NCBI GenBank assembly: GCA_039583875.1
Contig: CM077163.1
Coordinates: forward strand, 227,842,646-227,906,645
From: Platanthera guangdongensis
Taxonomy: Eukaryota; Streptophyta; Magnoliopsida; Asparagales; Orchidaceae
Reading direction: 5' to 3'
Length of the DNA stretch: 64,000 nucleotides
The notes under the pieces are model-generated. The model was not told where the DNA came from. It worked only from the letters and a program-made list of their open reading frames with translations, and made no database searches. Made by a program: the position numbers and the translations under genes. Every line of letters starts with the position of its first letter. Positions within the stretch are counted from its first letter, which is position 1. Below, piece after piece: positions 53,927 through 64,000 of the stretch.

Positions 53927-54678
53927 GTTGATAGCGGCGGCGGGAGAGAGATTGCACAACACAGAACGTCTATCCTTGAGGCTCTTGAAAATCACTGGTA
54001 GAAGGGTCTCCCAAAAAACAAATCTGGCGGCCAGAACCTCCAGGCGGCGAGACTGCTCCTATTCTCGATTAGACAACAATGTTTCCTCCTTCCTCCTTTT
54101 TCAATATAGTCAACTCAGTCTGAATCCGATCAGTTTTGGCTTGCAGTAGAAGGATTCCAAGTGTTTTGCAATCAACAGACCCAACCTGGTGCGACCAAAG
54201 AAAACGGCCTCCTCCTATGCGATGCCCGAGGTCAAACCTGGATGAACAGCCTCCCAAGTGGATGGCCGGAAAAAAACCAGCAGTCGGCTCATTGAAGGAG
54301 GCGATAGGGAGGGGCACAGGCGGAGACGGCGATCGACTTCTCATTCCTCGCGATTTCGCCCTAGCAGACACACCTCCCAATGGCTCCTTTGTATTTCTCT
54401 GATCCTTCTCTACTACCCGATCGATCTCCAGGCGGGGATAAAATCCCCTTTCTCCGTCCGATCGGAAAAAAAGGGGCCGCGGCTCTTTCCGATTTTCAGC
54501 GGCACAAACGGCGAGATGAAGCACGGTGGTAAAAATCGCAGACGTGATTTTCCTTCCACGAACGAGCGCCGACAAGTTCCTCTGTCCCGACCAGTAAACA
54601 AAGGCGGGAACGTTCCTCCGTCCCGATCGTTTCCAAGCGGCGGCCGATTTGTTTCTTTTCCCGATCTCCGATCACAAC
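53927..54678 (-). other. 5' leader of outer Copia (inner part)
   Basis: Non-coding GC-rich DNA continues the outer element from its gag to the ACAAC insertion site. The remaining leader is at 60790..60967. Open frames on either strand lack recognisable domains. Confidence 0.6.
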
Positions 54679-56569
54679 TGTTAAAATTTCAACAAACCCG
54701 CAGACGCCTCCTCGGATACCCTGTTGAACCTCAACAAACCGGAGGAGAACACGTCCACTTATATTGTTGAACGTTCTCCTGGATCTTGGAGTTAGCAGAG
54801 GTTATCTCAACAAAGCAGTAACAACCAGCAACACATGCAACACAAGCGTCTTTATTGATCAAAAGCAAACTTCTTTACAAGGCGAGACATACATGGCGAG
54901 ACATGCTTCACCAACAACCAAACCAGGAGAACAGAGACAGTTACAAAGACAAGAAACAAAACAAGCCGCGCGGACTCAATCAACAAGCCACTGGTCTATT
55001 GTTGTGGAGTCCGATCAGTCCGCCAGGTCGCGAGACCGCAACCCAAGCCGCGCGGACTACCCCTTATTACAATGTTTAGCTCTTCACCGCTGATCTGCAG
55101 GCCGCCTGACCGCGAGGTCGCCTAGCCGCCAGACCGCACACGCTGCGCCACCGAATGGAACAGTCTGCCTGAGACAGGCGACTTCCTGAACTCCGAACCA
55201 AGTTGCTAAAGAGAAGACTGCCTAGTCGCTATCCGCGACTTGCTGTTTACCGCCTGTTGCTTAACCGCAGAGTCCGCACTGTCCCTGACAGCAATCAGAG
55301 TCAAGTCTTGGCTTTCCAGCGCTATCCGCACAACCTGCACAGCACAACCCAGTCAACTCTCAAACCGCGCGGACACCAAGGTCCAGTCCGCAGCAACTTA
55401 CGCGAGCTCAATAACTGTTCACTTACGTCGGTTAGGGCACCTTTGTTGTTATTCCCTGATGTGACATGAGTCCTATTTATAGGCACGATGACGAGTATGG
55501 TCACCGCCCTATCCGATAGGATCGCCGCCACATCCCGCAGCAAGAACAAGTGTATCCTCAAGCACGCGGATACACACATCAGTCCGCCGCTCCCGTGCAG
55601 ATAGCCAGCCCGCCTAGCTTCTCCAAGGCCGGACAACATACCAGTCCGCCTTGTCGCCAAGGGCCAAACCAGGACCACCACAACCGGACTCTACAACAGC
55701 TATGTCCGCCAATGCGCGGACACAGCACCAGCCCGCATAACCCGAGCCCGCAGCCTCGCCATCAAGGAACCTGCCGGACTCAGCGGACACCCGGCTTCCG
55801 TCCGCACATCCCGAGTCCATTGCATCTTCAAGGCACCGCCGGACTCAGCGGACACGCCGATCCAGTCTGCTTACACAACAAACTCCAATCCGCATTCCTG
55901 AATTCATAACCTCATCACAAGGCTAAACCGAACTCAGCGGACTCTAGCTCTAGTCCGCACGCTCTTGCATAGGCAATCCTCCAGTCCGCATATCCCCAAG
56001 CTAGCAATCAAGGCAACAACACTTCTACTAGGCTTGGCGGACTGAGAAAGCAGCCCGCGCTCCACTGCGCGATCTCCCCGGACTGAGCCAACCTGGACTT
56101 GGTTCAGAACCCACCAAGTCCAGTCCCCTGGCCACAACGGCCAGTCCGCACTTACTGGCGGACACTGGATCTAGCCCACCATACCGGGCGACCTCCAGCT
56201 TATGTCCGCACTGACCGGCGGTCTCCGCGGCTTCCACTTGCCACTGCAGCAGAGCAAGACCAAGGAAACTGCCAAACCGGTCTGTCGGGCTCTAGTTCTT
56301 CAGTCTGCTTCATGCCGGACTCCGCGGATAGGATTTCTATCTGCCCGGTTACTTCCTGGGATCCAACTGCCTACTGAGTATTCGCCGGCCTGACAGACCG
56401 CTGCTGCTGTCCGCGTAGTCCGCGCGAACAAACCGCCCAGGCCGCCACAGAGCAAACCGCCTGCAACATTCCTGCCGACTTAGCAGTCCGCTAACCCTGT
56501 CCGCGTAGTCCGCGCAGATAGGTGGCTCAAGCCTTCCATTCACCCACTTTCACTTCACAATTTTCAACA
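54679..56569 (-). repeat. 3' LTR of non-autonomous Copia (1,891 bp)
   Basis: The plus strand runs TGTTAAAATTTCAAC...CACAATTTTCAACA. Minus-strand TATA at 55474..55481 and minus-strand AATAAA at 54851..54856. It is studded with AGTCCGC/GCGGACT motifs (55000..56520). Confidence 0.95.
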
Positions 56570-56580
56570 CTCCCCCTTGA
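56570..56580 (-). other. Polypurine tract of non-autonomous Copia
   Basis: The minus strand TCAAGGGGGAG directly precedes the 3' LTR, a classic plant Copia polypurine tract. Confidence 0.92.
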
Positions 56581-56644
56581 AGTGAGAAGTGGTGAATAAC
56601 TCCAGCAGCTCCCGTAATCTTGCACCTGGTCCCTCCGATAGCAT

Positions 56645-58810
56645 CTACGAAGAAATGTCCAAGACAGTTCTCGCCCCGCATATCATGGACCATGAGGGAG
56701 CCTTCCAGCATCTCCCAAAAGGAGCCATGCTTCCCTCTGCCTTCTTTAGCTTCAACCTCCACTCATGCATCACAGGAGTATCACCAACTACCTTGGGCAC
56801 AGAAGCCCAAGCCTTGTTACCTCTGAGAGAAGTCACCTCTTCAGCCTTGGTGTCAATCACCTCCTTGATTCTAGTGGGGTCATCACAGCCAGAAGTACCT
56901 TGCTCGACCTGAGGGCTAACAAAGAAACACAGGACCAAGTCCGCCGTGTTCCCTTCGCTATATCGAGTTGGTGGCTTACTGATCCTTTTCGATCTCCGAA
57001 GAACCGGATCACGGCTAACCACCTCCGCTGCTTCTGAACCAGCTCCGTTCCCGGGCAAACCCGGAACAATGCTCCCCTTGCTTCCTGAACAAGACGCCTC
57101 CTTACTGGAACCAAGAGCACCTGGAGCAACGCTCCCCCTGCTACCTGAACCAGAAGACTCTCCTCTTGAACAAGAACTGCCTGGAACATCGCTCCCCCTG
57201 CTTCCTGAACCGGAAGCCTCCGCCTTCGAGCCAAAAATACCTGGAGCAACGCTCCCCCTACTTCCTGACTCTGACGCCTTTTCCCCGGAGCTAGAACAAC
57301 CTGGAGCTCCTGGTGACTCAGGCAACTCCACTTCCTTAGCAGCAGCCTCCTTCAGCGCATCATCTAACCTGCTCATCTCTAGCTCCACATGAGAGCTACC
57401 CCAATACGGCGTCAACTCATCGAAGACAATGTCTCTATACACTATGAGTTTCTTCGTCGCAGGATCCATACACCTCCATTTTCTCCTCTGCTCATCACAC
57501 CCAACAAAGGCAAGCTTTGTCTTGAGAGCACCTGGAGAGTGTATGTAGCAGGTAGATCCAAACACCCGAAGGTGCTTCACGCTGGGCTTCACTCCGAACA
57601 TCAGCTCATAAGGAGTCTTCACTATGATCGGACTAAGAGGCATCCGGTTAATGACATGAGCAGCACAGGCCATCCCTTCCGCCCAAAGAGCCTTCGGAAC
57701 GCCTTTACTCTGAATCCAACACTTGCAGGTCTCCGTTAACCAACGGATCATCCGAGCTGCAACACTACCTTGTTGTGAAGTATGTCCACAAGAAAGCTCC
57801 TTTCGGATCCCTTGCGTCCTGCCAAAGTGTGAGAACTCGGTTGAGCCAAACTCACCACCAATACTTGTCCTCAACACCTTGATCCTCCGGCCAAGCTGGC
57901 CTTCCACAAGTTTCTTGAACTCCACAAACAAGTGCATCATGTTGGACTTCTTCTTCATGAAATATACCCAAGTATACCTTGAATAGTCATCAACCAAAAT
58001 CAGCATGGACCTGCTGCCTTCAAGACTGGCTGTGACGGTCGGTCCCACCAGAGCACAATGGACAACCGCCAATGTTGCTTTACATCTGGATTGTGCTTTA
58101 TCAACCATGAAGCGATAAGCTCCACTTTCCTGACATCCCGCACACCCCCGACCATCGTCATAGGATGACAACCTAGGCAGCCCTCTTACGAGTTTTCTTC
58201 CTGTCATTGCTTTCAGCTTGTCCATCCCTACATGCCCCAGTCTTTCATGTCAGATAGCTGCACTATCACTGGCCTTCATCCGATCAGCTCCAGAACTAGT
58301 TGATGTCCCAACTACGTTCTTCTCCTTACCTTCAACATGAGCTACGATCGCCGAGAGCAAGGTAACCTTGCACTCCTTCCTGAGATGACCTTGCTGCGTG
58401 CATTTATAGAACCTTGGTCCTTCCTTCCTCTTCCTATCACGCCTACGAGGAACACTCCTTTCTTCCTGATATGAAGTAGAGGGACCATCTTCTGCAGCAG
58501 CCTTCACCTCCTTCCTGAACAACCCATCAAGGGAAGTCCAGACCTCCGCAGCTGACCGACATCCACTGATATGGTCCAAGAGCTCCGATGAGATCACCTG
58601 CTTGAGAATAGACTCCGCTTTCGCATTTGTCTCCTTCCAAGCGCTCATCTCTTCAGCATTGTCAGCAGTAGCCTCTTGTCTTCCTGCTCCGCATACAACC
58701 TCCCAAAGGTCCTCGCCAAGAAGAAAGCTCTTCATACAGGACTTCCACCTTTCAAAGTTCGTCTCTGTAAGGAGATCAATTCCAAGACAACTTGCATCCT
58801 CCACTGCCAT
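56645..58810 (-). pseudogene. Gag - integrase fusion of non-autonomous Copia, one stop, catalytic triad degraded
   Basis: The start is chosen at the ATG at 58810 (MAVEDASCLGIDLLTETNF), where Copia Gag begins. The frame is also open back to an ATG at 58894 that overlaps the PBS. Gag (UBN2-like: WKSCMKSFLLGEDLWEVV) is followed by a knuckle reading FYKCTQQGHLRKEC, whose first Cys is Phe. No protease follows. After SDSAAI comes TGA (58250..58252), and in the same frame HERLGHVGMDKLKAMTGRKL (GAG-pre-integrase). The integrase has VDDYSRYTWVYF, but the second acidic site reads LRTSIGGEF (family RSDNGGEF) and the third QQGSVAARM (family QNGVAERM), so two of three catalytic acids are gone. A Ser/Gly-rich repeat follows and the frame stops before RT. 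The integrase frame is open for 526 codons. Confidence 0.88.
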
Positions 58811-58880
58811 GGTTCTACCACTGGTATCCTCTACACAAGAGCAACTACTTCCATTGAGCACTGCTTGACCACTCCAACCT

Positions 58881-58893
58881 CCCTCTGATACCA
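58881..58893 (-). other. Primer-binding site, tRNA-iMet type
   Basis: The minus strand TGGTATCAGAGGG directly follows the 5' LTR. Confidence 0.95.
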
Positions 58894-60784
58894 TGTTAAA
58901 ATTTCAACAAACCCGCAGACGCCTCCTCGGATACCCTGTTGAACCTCAACAAACCGGAGGAGAACACGTCCAATTATAATGTTGAACGTTCTCCCGGATC
59001 TTGGAGTTAGCAGGAGTTATCTCAACAAAGCAGTAACAACCAGCAACACATGCAGCACAAGCGCCTTTATTGATCAAGAGCAAACTTCTTTACAAGGCGA
59101 GACATACATGGCGAGACATGCTTCACCAACAACCAAACCAGGAGAACAGAGATAGTTACAAAAACAAGAAACAAAACAAGCCGCGCGGACTCAATCAACA
59201 AGCCGTCGGTCTACTGCTGTGGAGTCTGCTCAGTCCGCCAGGTCGCCAGACTGCAACCCAAGCCGCGCGGACTACCCCTTATTTCAATGCTTAGCTCTTC
59301 ACCGCCGATCTGCAGGCCGCCTGACCGCGAGGTCGCCTAGCCGCCAGACCGCACACTCTGCGCCACTGAATGGAACAGTCCGCATGAGACAGGCGACTTC
59401 CTGAACTCCGAACCAAGTTGCCAAAGAGAAGACTGCCTAGTCTCTATCCGCGACTTGCTGTTTACCGCCTGTTGCTTAACCGCAGAGTCCGCACTGTCCC
59501 TGACCGCAATCAGAGCCAAGTCCTGGCTTTCCAGCGCTATCCGCACAACCTGCACAGCACAACCCAGTCAACTCTCAAACCGCGCGGACACCACGGTCCA
59601 GTTCGCAGCAACTTACGCGAGCTCAATAACTGTTCACTTACGTCGGTTAGGTCACCTTGGTTGTTATTCCCTGATGTGACATGAGTCCTATTTATAGGCA
59701 CGATGATGAGTATGGTCAGCGCCCTAGCCGATAGGATCACCGCCACATCCCGCAGCAAGAACAAGTGTATCCGCAAGCCCGCGGATACACACACCAGTCC
59801 GCTGCTCCCGTGCAGATAGCCAGCCCGCCTAGCTTCTCCAAGGCCGGACAACATACCAGTCCGCCTTGTCGCCAAGGGCCAAACCAGGACCACCACAGCC
59901 GGACTCTGCAACAGCTATGTCCGCCAATGCGCGGACACAGCACCAGCCCGCATAACCCGAGCCCGCAGCCTCGCCATCAAGGCACCTGCCGGACTCAGCG
60001 GACACCCGGCTTCCGTCCGCACATCCCGAGTCCATTGCATCTCCAAGGCACCGCCGGACTCAGCGGACACGTCGATCCAGTCTGCTTACACAGCAAACTC
60101 CAGTCCGCATTCCTGAATTCATAACCTCATCACAAGGCTAAACCGAACTCAGCGGACTCTAGCTCCAGTCCGCACGCTCTTGCACAGGCATTCCTCCAGT
60201 CCGCATATCCCCAAGCTAGCAATCAAGGCAACAACACTTCTACTAGGCTTGGCGGACTGAGAAAGTAGCCCGAGCTCCACTGCGCGATCTCCCCGGACTG
60301 AGCCAACCTGGACTTGGTTCAGAACCCACCAAGTCCAGTCCCCTGGCCACAACGGCCAGTCTGCACTTACTGGCGGACACTGGATCTAGCCCGTCATACC
60401 GGGCGACCTCCAGCTTCTGTCTGCACTGACCGGCGGTCTCCGCGGCTTCCACTTGCCGCTGCACCAGAGCAAGACCAAGGCAACTGCCAAACCGGTCTGC
60501 CGGGCTCCAGTTCTTCAGTCCGCTTCATGACGGACTCCGCGGATAGGATTTCTATCCGCCCGGTTACTTCCTGGGATCCAACTGCCTGCTGAGTATTCAT
60601 CGGCCTGACAGACCGCTGCTGCTGTCCGCGTAGTCCGCGCGAACAGACCGTCCATGCCGCCACAGAGCAAACTGCCTGCAACATCCCCGCCGACTTAGCA
60701 GTCCGCCAACCCTGTCCGCGTAGTCCGCGCGGATAGGTGGTCCAAGCCTTCCATTCACCCACTTTCACTTCACAATTTTCAACA
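58894..60784 (-). repeat. 5' LTR of non-autonomous Copia (1,891 bp)
   Basis: It has the same ends and length as 54679..56569. Minus-strand TATA at 59689..59696 and minus-strand AATAAA at 59066..59071 fit leftward transcription. Confidence 0.95.
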
Positions 60785-60967
60785 ACAACTGCCGGTGTCA
60801 GAAATTGCAGGCGGAGGCGGTTCTCGCATGAACGGAGGCGACGGAGAAGGAGAATGAACGCAACTGCTTCGGCGGCTTCCCGTTCCCGGCGGAATTGATT
60901 CCTGTAGACGCGATTTGAGCAGTTACTGGATGCACGAACGTGAGCGCCGGGGGAAGTGCTTCGAGAG
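60785..60967 (-). other. 5' leader of outer Copia (outer part)
   Basis: It lies between the ACAAC duplication and the 5' LTR of the outer Copia. On the minus strand it begins CTCTCGAAGCACTTCC after the LTR. This does not start with TGG, so the primer-binding site is not recognised. Confidence 0.6.
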
Positions 60968-61142
60968 TGTTATGTCGCTCGAAGCATCCGGATGGGGATC
61001 AAAGTGGAATCCCCTACCCGTTGCCCCTAGGTGGGTATAAATAGGCAAACCCTTAGGAGTTACTACGGGTATGGGTTAACCGTGTACCCTAACTGACCCG
61101 TTAAGCCTTCGAACCCGTTATTCGTCCAAATATACACTAACA
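60968..61142 (-). repeat. 5' LTR (175 bp) of outer Copia
   Basis: It is the partner of 43777..43951. The plus strand contains GTATAAATAGG, so the TATA-like box reads better on the strand opposite to the coding region. Confidence 0.93.
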
Positions 61143-62639
61143 ACATCAACCCCGGACGCCTCCGCATCACCACTCCAGCGTCCTTTCACTATTGATCCCA
61201 ATATCTTCTCTATTTGAAAGCCGCTCACTGCTCTTCTTGGATCCATCCCGTCAGGTAAGCTATGATGTGAGCAAAAACATCCAAGAAAAATAGAGAAATT
61301 TGTTGCTTATTAAGTTCCATTTCCGATTTTCAGAAGTGTTCCTCTTCTTACAGGTTTCTGAACTGCATCCGCCGTTATGAGCTTTCCATGGCTGCTATGT
61401 ACTCCCAAACAGAGACATTGTTCCGGCTGTATTTAGATTTTAAGTCTGTCTTCACTCATCACTGTATTTTCAACATATTTGCATTCATAGAGACTGATTT
61501 TATTCATCTTCACGATGTCCTAGTTGCCCTGTTATTCATAGAAATCGCAACCACACCCTTCACAACAACTATTCTTTTTCTCCCAAATAGATTCGCCTGA
61601 AGTTCAATCTGGAGGAATGGAATTCTCAATAAGCAATTTATTTATAATATTTTTACTAAAGTTTAGAAATTGTACATAATTAGTAATAGCTAGCATATTT
61701 TTGCTAAAAGATTCACCTGAAGTTTGTAGTTATAATATTTTTGCTAAAGTTTAGGGGGTTTGTATATCACCTACCTATATTCTTTTGACAACATTTGTTC
61801 TCTAAAATTATGCAACGAAGGCATTAAAATTGATTAGTTCATGTAAAGTGTTTGGATACTTAGGTTTCGCTCAAATACTTGGGTTTTACACTCCCGTGAC
61901 TGTGCAGATTTTGCATTTGGTTAATCTACATTAATTTTTCCTATTTTCATTAAATTTAAAATGTATTAAGAATTTTGATGCTAATCTATCATTCCATATA
62001 CTTACAGTGTTTAAAGTCGGAATAGATGCAATCAGAACGGCATATGTAAAAACGGCTTCTACCATTAATTTCTCGATCTTGCTGTGTACAGCGCAATTCA
62101 TATGTCAAGAGAGATGGCTGTATATGAAACTTGGCCTGTTTTGATTGAGGTGAGTGGCATTCAGTTTGAATGAACTCTGTTACTGTTATGACTTGCTTAA
62201 GATTATAAAATGTTCTTTTAACAAAGTTGGAAGGAGGTGGTGTTCACACACTGTTGTTATTTAGAGGCTGTCTGTTTTATTGAATCATGAATTACAATAT
62301 ATCTGATTTAATGATATGTCTGTTTTTTTAAAATCAAAATGGATTTGAAAAACCATTTTGATAATTTTCTTATCATCCAACCAAAAAGCATGGAATGACG
62401 GTCATTATAAATTCACTTCATTTTTCAAAATGTTAGCAACAGGATTAAACACAAGAATTTTTGAATACAGCTCGCCATTGATGAACTTTTTATGACCAAA
62501 TTTGATGAAAATGTGATGATAGAATTTGTTGAAATTAATTTAATTAGGTATAACAGAATTTGATGAACCACATCCAAATATTTAGAGATAGGTCGCCCCA
62601 AATAATGTTATCTACCTTCATGCACCTGATTCCATTAAA
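61143..62639. other. Unassigned sequence with a possible intron
   Basis: The CGCCTCCGCATC repeat tract ends at about 61185. A good donor CAG|GTAAGC (about 61253) and an acceptor TTCTTACAG (about 61353) would bound a 100-bp intron. The flanking exons have no recognised protein domain. The rest is AT-rich with no feature seen. Confidence 0.4.
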
Positions 62640-63000
62640 GCCCCCAGGACAAATTAATATCACTCCCACGACAAATGTCGGCCCCACGACCAATGTCTTC
62701 CCCCACGACAAATGTCAGCCCCTCGATAAATGTCACACACATGACAAATGTCGTCCCCACGACAAATGTCGCCCCCACGACAAATGTCGCCCCCACGACA
62801 AATGTCGCCCCCACGACAAATGTCGCCCCCACGACAAATGTCGCCCCCACGACATTTGTCGCCCCCACGACATTTGTCGCACCCACGACATTTGTCGCCC
62901 CCACGACAAATGTCGCCCCCACAACAATTATTGCCTTATGAAAAATATTGCAATCATGACAAATGTCGCCCTCACGACAAATGTCTCTCCCTCGCCGAAT
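62640..63000. repeat. 20-bp minisatellite CCCCCACGACAAATGTCG
   Basis: About 16 units of CCCCCACGACAAATGTCG carry the palindromic core CGACAAATGTCG or its flipped form CGACATTTGTCG. Open frames on both strands are repeats of one 20-bp unit read in phase. It has the same core as the array at 36475..36690. Confidence 0.95.
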
Positions 63001-64000
63001 GCCCCTCGGGCCGGAGGTCCGTGCCTGTCAAAAAATCACCAATTTTTTGTATATGTAAAAAAAACCTCCCTCGTTCTCCGCCACCACCCTCCTTCTCCGT
63101 TACCTTCCCATCCATGCATGGAAGGACTCTATCAGGGCTCTTCCACAATTTTCTGGTTAAGTCGTAGACCATGTTATGAAAAATCGGATCCGAGTGCTGA
63201 TGTAAAAACCTGTTTCAAATAATATTTTTTTCCTAACGGACAAACAACGAAAAGCGATAAACACAAAAAATTAAGAAAATAAAATAAAATAAACACCGCG
63301 AAATGAAGAACACCAAATTTAAAGTGATTCTCCGAAATTGGGTATGTCCACTGTGCCGGCAGAGGTAAATTTGTTATTAATTTATTAAACATACAATACG
63401 ACTAAAATGGAGGAGAAGAATAGACCGAGAAAATGAAGAAAATCTCGAATCCTTCAAGATCCGGTCGTACACGTTGCGACGAGAAAATAGTTCCGACGGC
63501 GAGAGAAAAACTTGGCGGCGAGACGAACTCGCCGACCGAGAGGAAGAATTCGACCGAGTCGAAGAAGTCGAATATCTCTCTGCCAGAAAACTGCTACTTT
63601 GTACTGCATGGATGACCGACCACTCATTTTATTGGCGAGAAGACCCCTAAAATCGGGTAGAGAGGTGGGGTCGGCTAGATCCAATCAAGGAATGAGAAAA
63701 AATTTCCTTCCAAAAAATCTCCTCCATCAGCGGAAGGAAAATATATTTTGTCACCAATGCTCATTCATAATTATCGGAATTTGGAGAGTTACATATTTAG
63801 AGTGGTCTCGAAAAATAGCAACGTCAAAATAGGCGTTAATGGTTGTTGGGTATTGCATTCACAATAGCCCAGATTTGTATGAAGTCACTCTTAAACTAAG
63901 ATGAATTAAGTTTGTATTTGATGCTCTTTTTGTTAAGTGTTTACATGACTTAATTGCTAAGTGTAGACCAATGTCAGTCTACAATAATTCTCCAAACACA
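63001..64000. other. Unassigned sequence at right edge
   Basis: It starts with GGGCCGGAGGTCCGTGCCTG, similar to the GC-rich end at 4118..4137, and then becomes AT-rich. The short frame at 63433..63615 (Lys/Ser-rich) has no recognised domain. No further feature was seen. Confidence 0.5.

Larger units (their letters stand above)
54679..60784 (-). mobile_element. Non-autonomous Copia lacking PR, RT and RNase H, complete with TSD
   Basis: Two 1,891-bp LTRs (54679..56569 and 58894..60784) have equal length and look closely similar. Target duplication ACAAC lies at 54674..54678 and 60785..60789. A tRNA-iMet PBS lies beside the right LTR and polypurine TCAAGGGGGAG beside the left. The 2.3-kb interior codes only for Gag joined to GAG-pre-integrase/integrase. 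It inserted into the leader of the outer Copia. With no RT of its own it must have been copied by another element's enzymes. Confidence 0.93.
43777..61142 (-). mobile_element. Ty1-Copia LTR retrotransposon with 175-bp LTRs, containing two nested insertions
   Basis: The LTRs 43777..43951 and 60968..61142 have equal length and differ at 8 sites. Flanks GCATC and ACATC form a target duplication with one change. Minus-strand coding order: gag, PR, INT (53926 to 51784), then RT-RNase H (46486 to 44763). The gaps are two later elements with perfect duplications: 46487..51778 (CTTAT) and 54679..60784 (ACAAC). Removing them leaves about 6.0 kb, a normal Copia size. A polypurine AGGAGAAGAT lies next to the 3' LTR. 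No TGG-starting PBS follows the 5' LTR. Confidence 0.93.

Noticed and set aside
58811..58894. Gag start at the ATG overlapping the PBS
   Set aside because: The frame is open, but the PBS ATG arises from ACA|TGG at the LTR border, and Copia Gag similarity starts at 58810.
62560..63222. CRISPR-like array or repeat protein
   Set aside because: The units are contiguous 20-bp repeats without unique spacers, in a plant genome. The open frames are the repeat read in phase.

Overview
This window is nuclear DNA from a flowering plant. It is dense, repeat-rich chromatin: nested LTR retrotransposons, non-autonomous DNA transposons and long (TA)n tracts surround one convincing host gene. That gene is an intronless AT-hook (AHL) transcription-factor gene at 37265..38077 (+). 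Its strongly GC-rich codons hint at a monocot, but this is only an inference. I saw no rRNA or tRNA genes, no CRISPR array and no prokaryotic operon structure.

Layout. (1) 1..3070: the 5' part of a minus-strand Copia element that runs off the left edge. (2) 3384..17765: a mosaic of Helitron-like and hAT-like non-autonomous elements sitting in or next to TA microsatellites. It is interrupted by an 8,085-bp LTR element (6461..14545, TSD CGCCG) that encodes only Gag (a TR-GAG-type element). (3) 17766..24990: AT-rich intergenic DNA with a dead LINE (22097..23262) and two abutting Harbinger-like MITEs. (4) 24991..34995: a plus-strand Copia with 172-bp LTRs, split by an internally deleted minus-strand Gypsy (28252..33041, TSD ATCAG). 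(5) 34996..43776: MITEs, a minisatellite region, the AHL gene, another tandem-repeat tract, and a decayed Copia gag/protease carrying a 280-bp solo LTR. (6) 43777..61142: a minus-strand Copia with 175-bp LTRs, interrupted by a second Gag-only element (46487..51778, TSD CTTAT) and by a Copia that has lost protease, RT and RNase H (54679..60784, TSD ACAAC). (7) 61143..64000: mostly unassigned sequence with a 20-bp palindromic minisatellite.

How the parts relate. The host AHL gene is a candidate DNA-binding regulator and is independent of the repeats, although its upstream region is built from repeats. Two elements keep an intact gag and nothing else, and a third keeps only a gag-integrase fusion with a broken catalytic triad. 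These three must have moved using enzymes supplied by other elements. The Copia pol genes in the window are dead, mostly through C-to-T type nonsense changes, as expected for methylated silent DNA. Target-site duplications and nesting give a clear relative order of insertion. All identifications rest on motifs read by eye; no database search was run.
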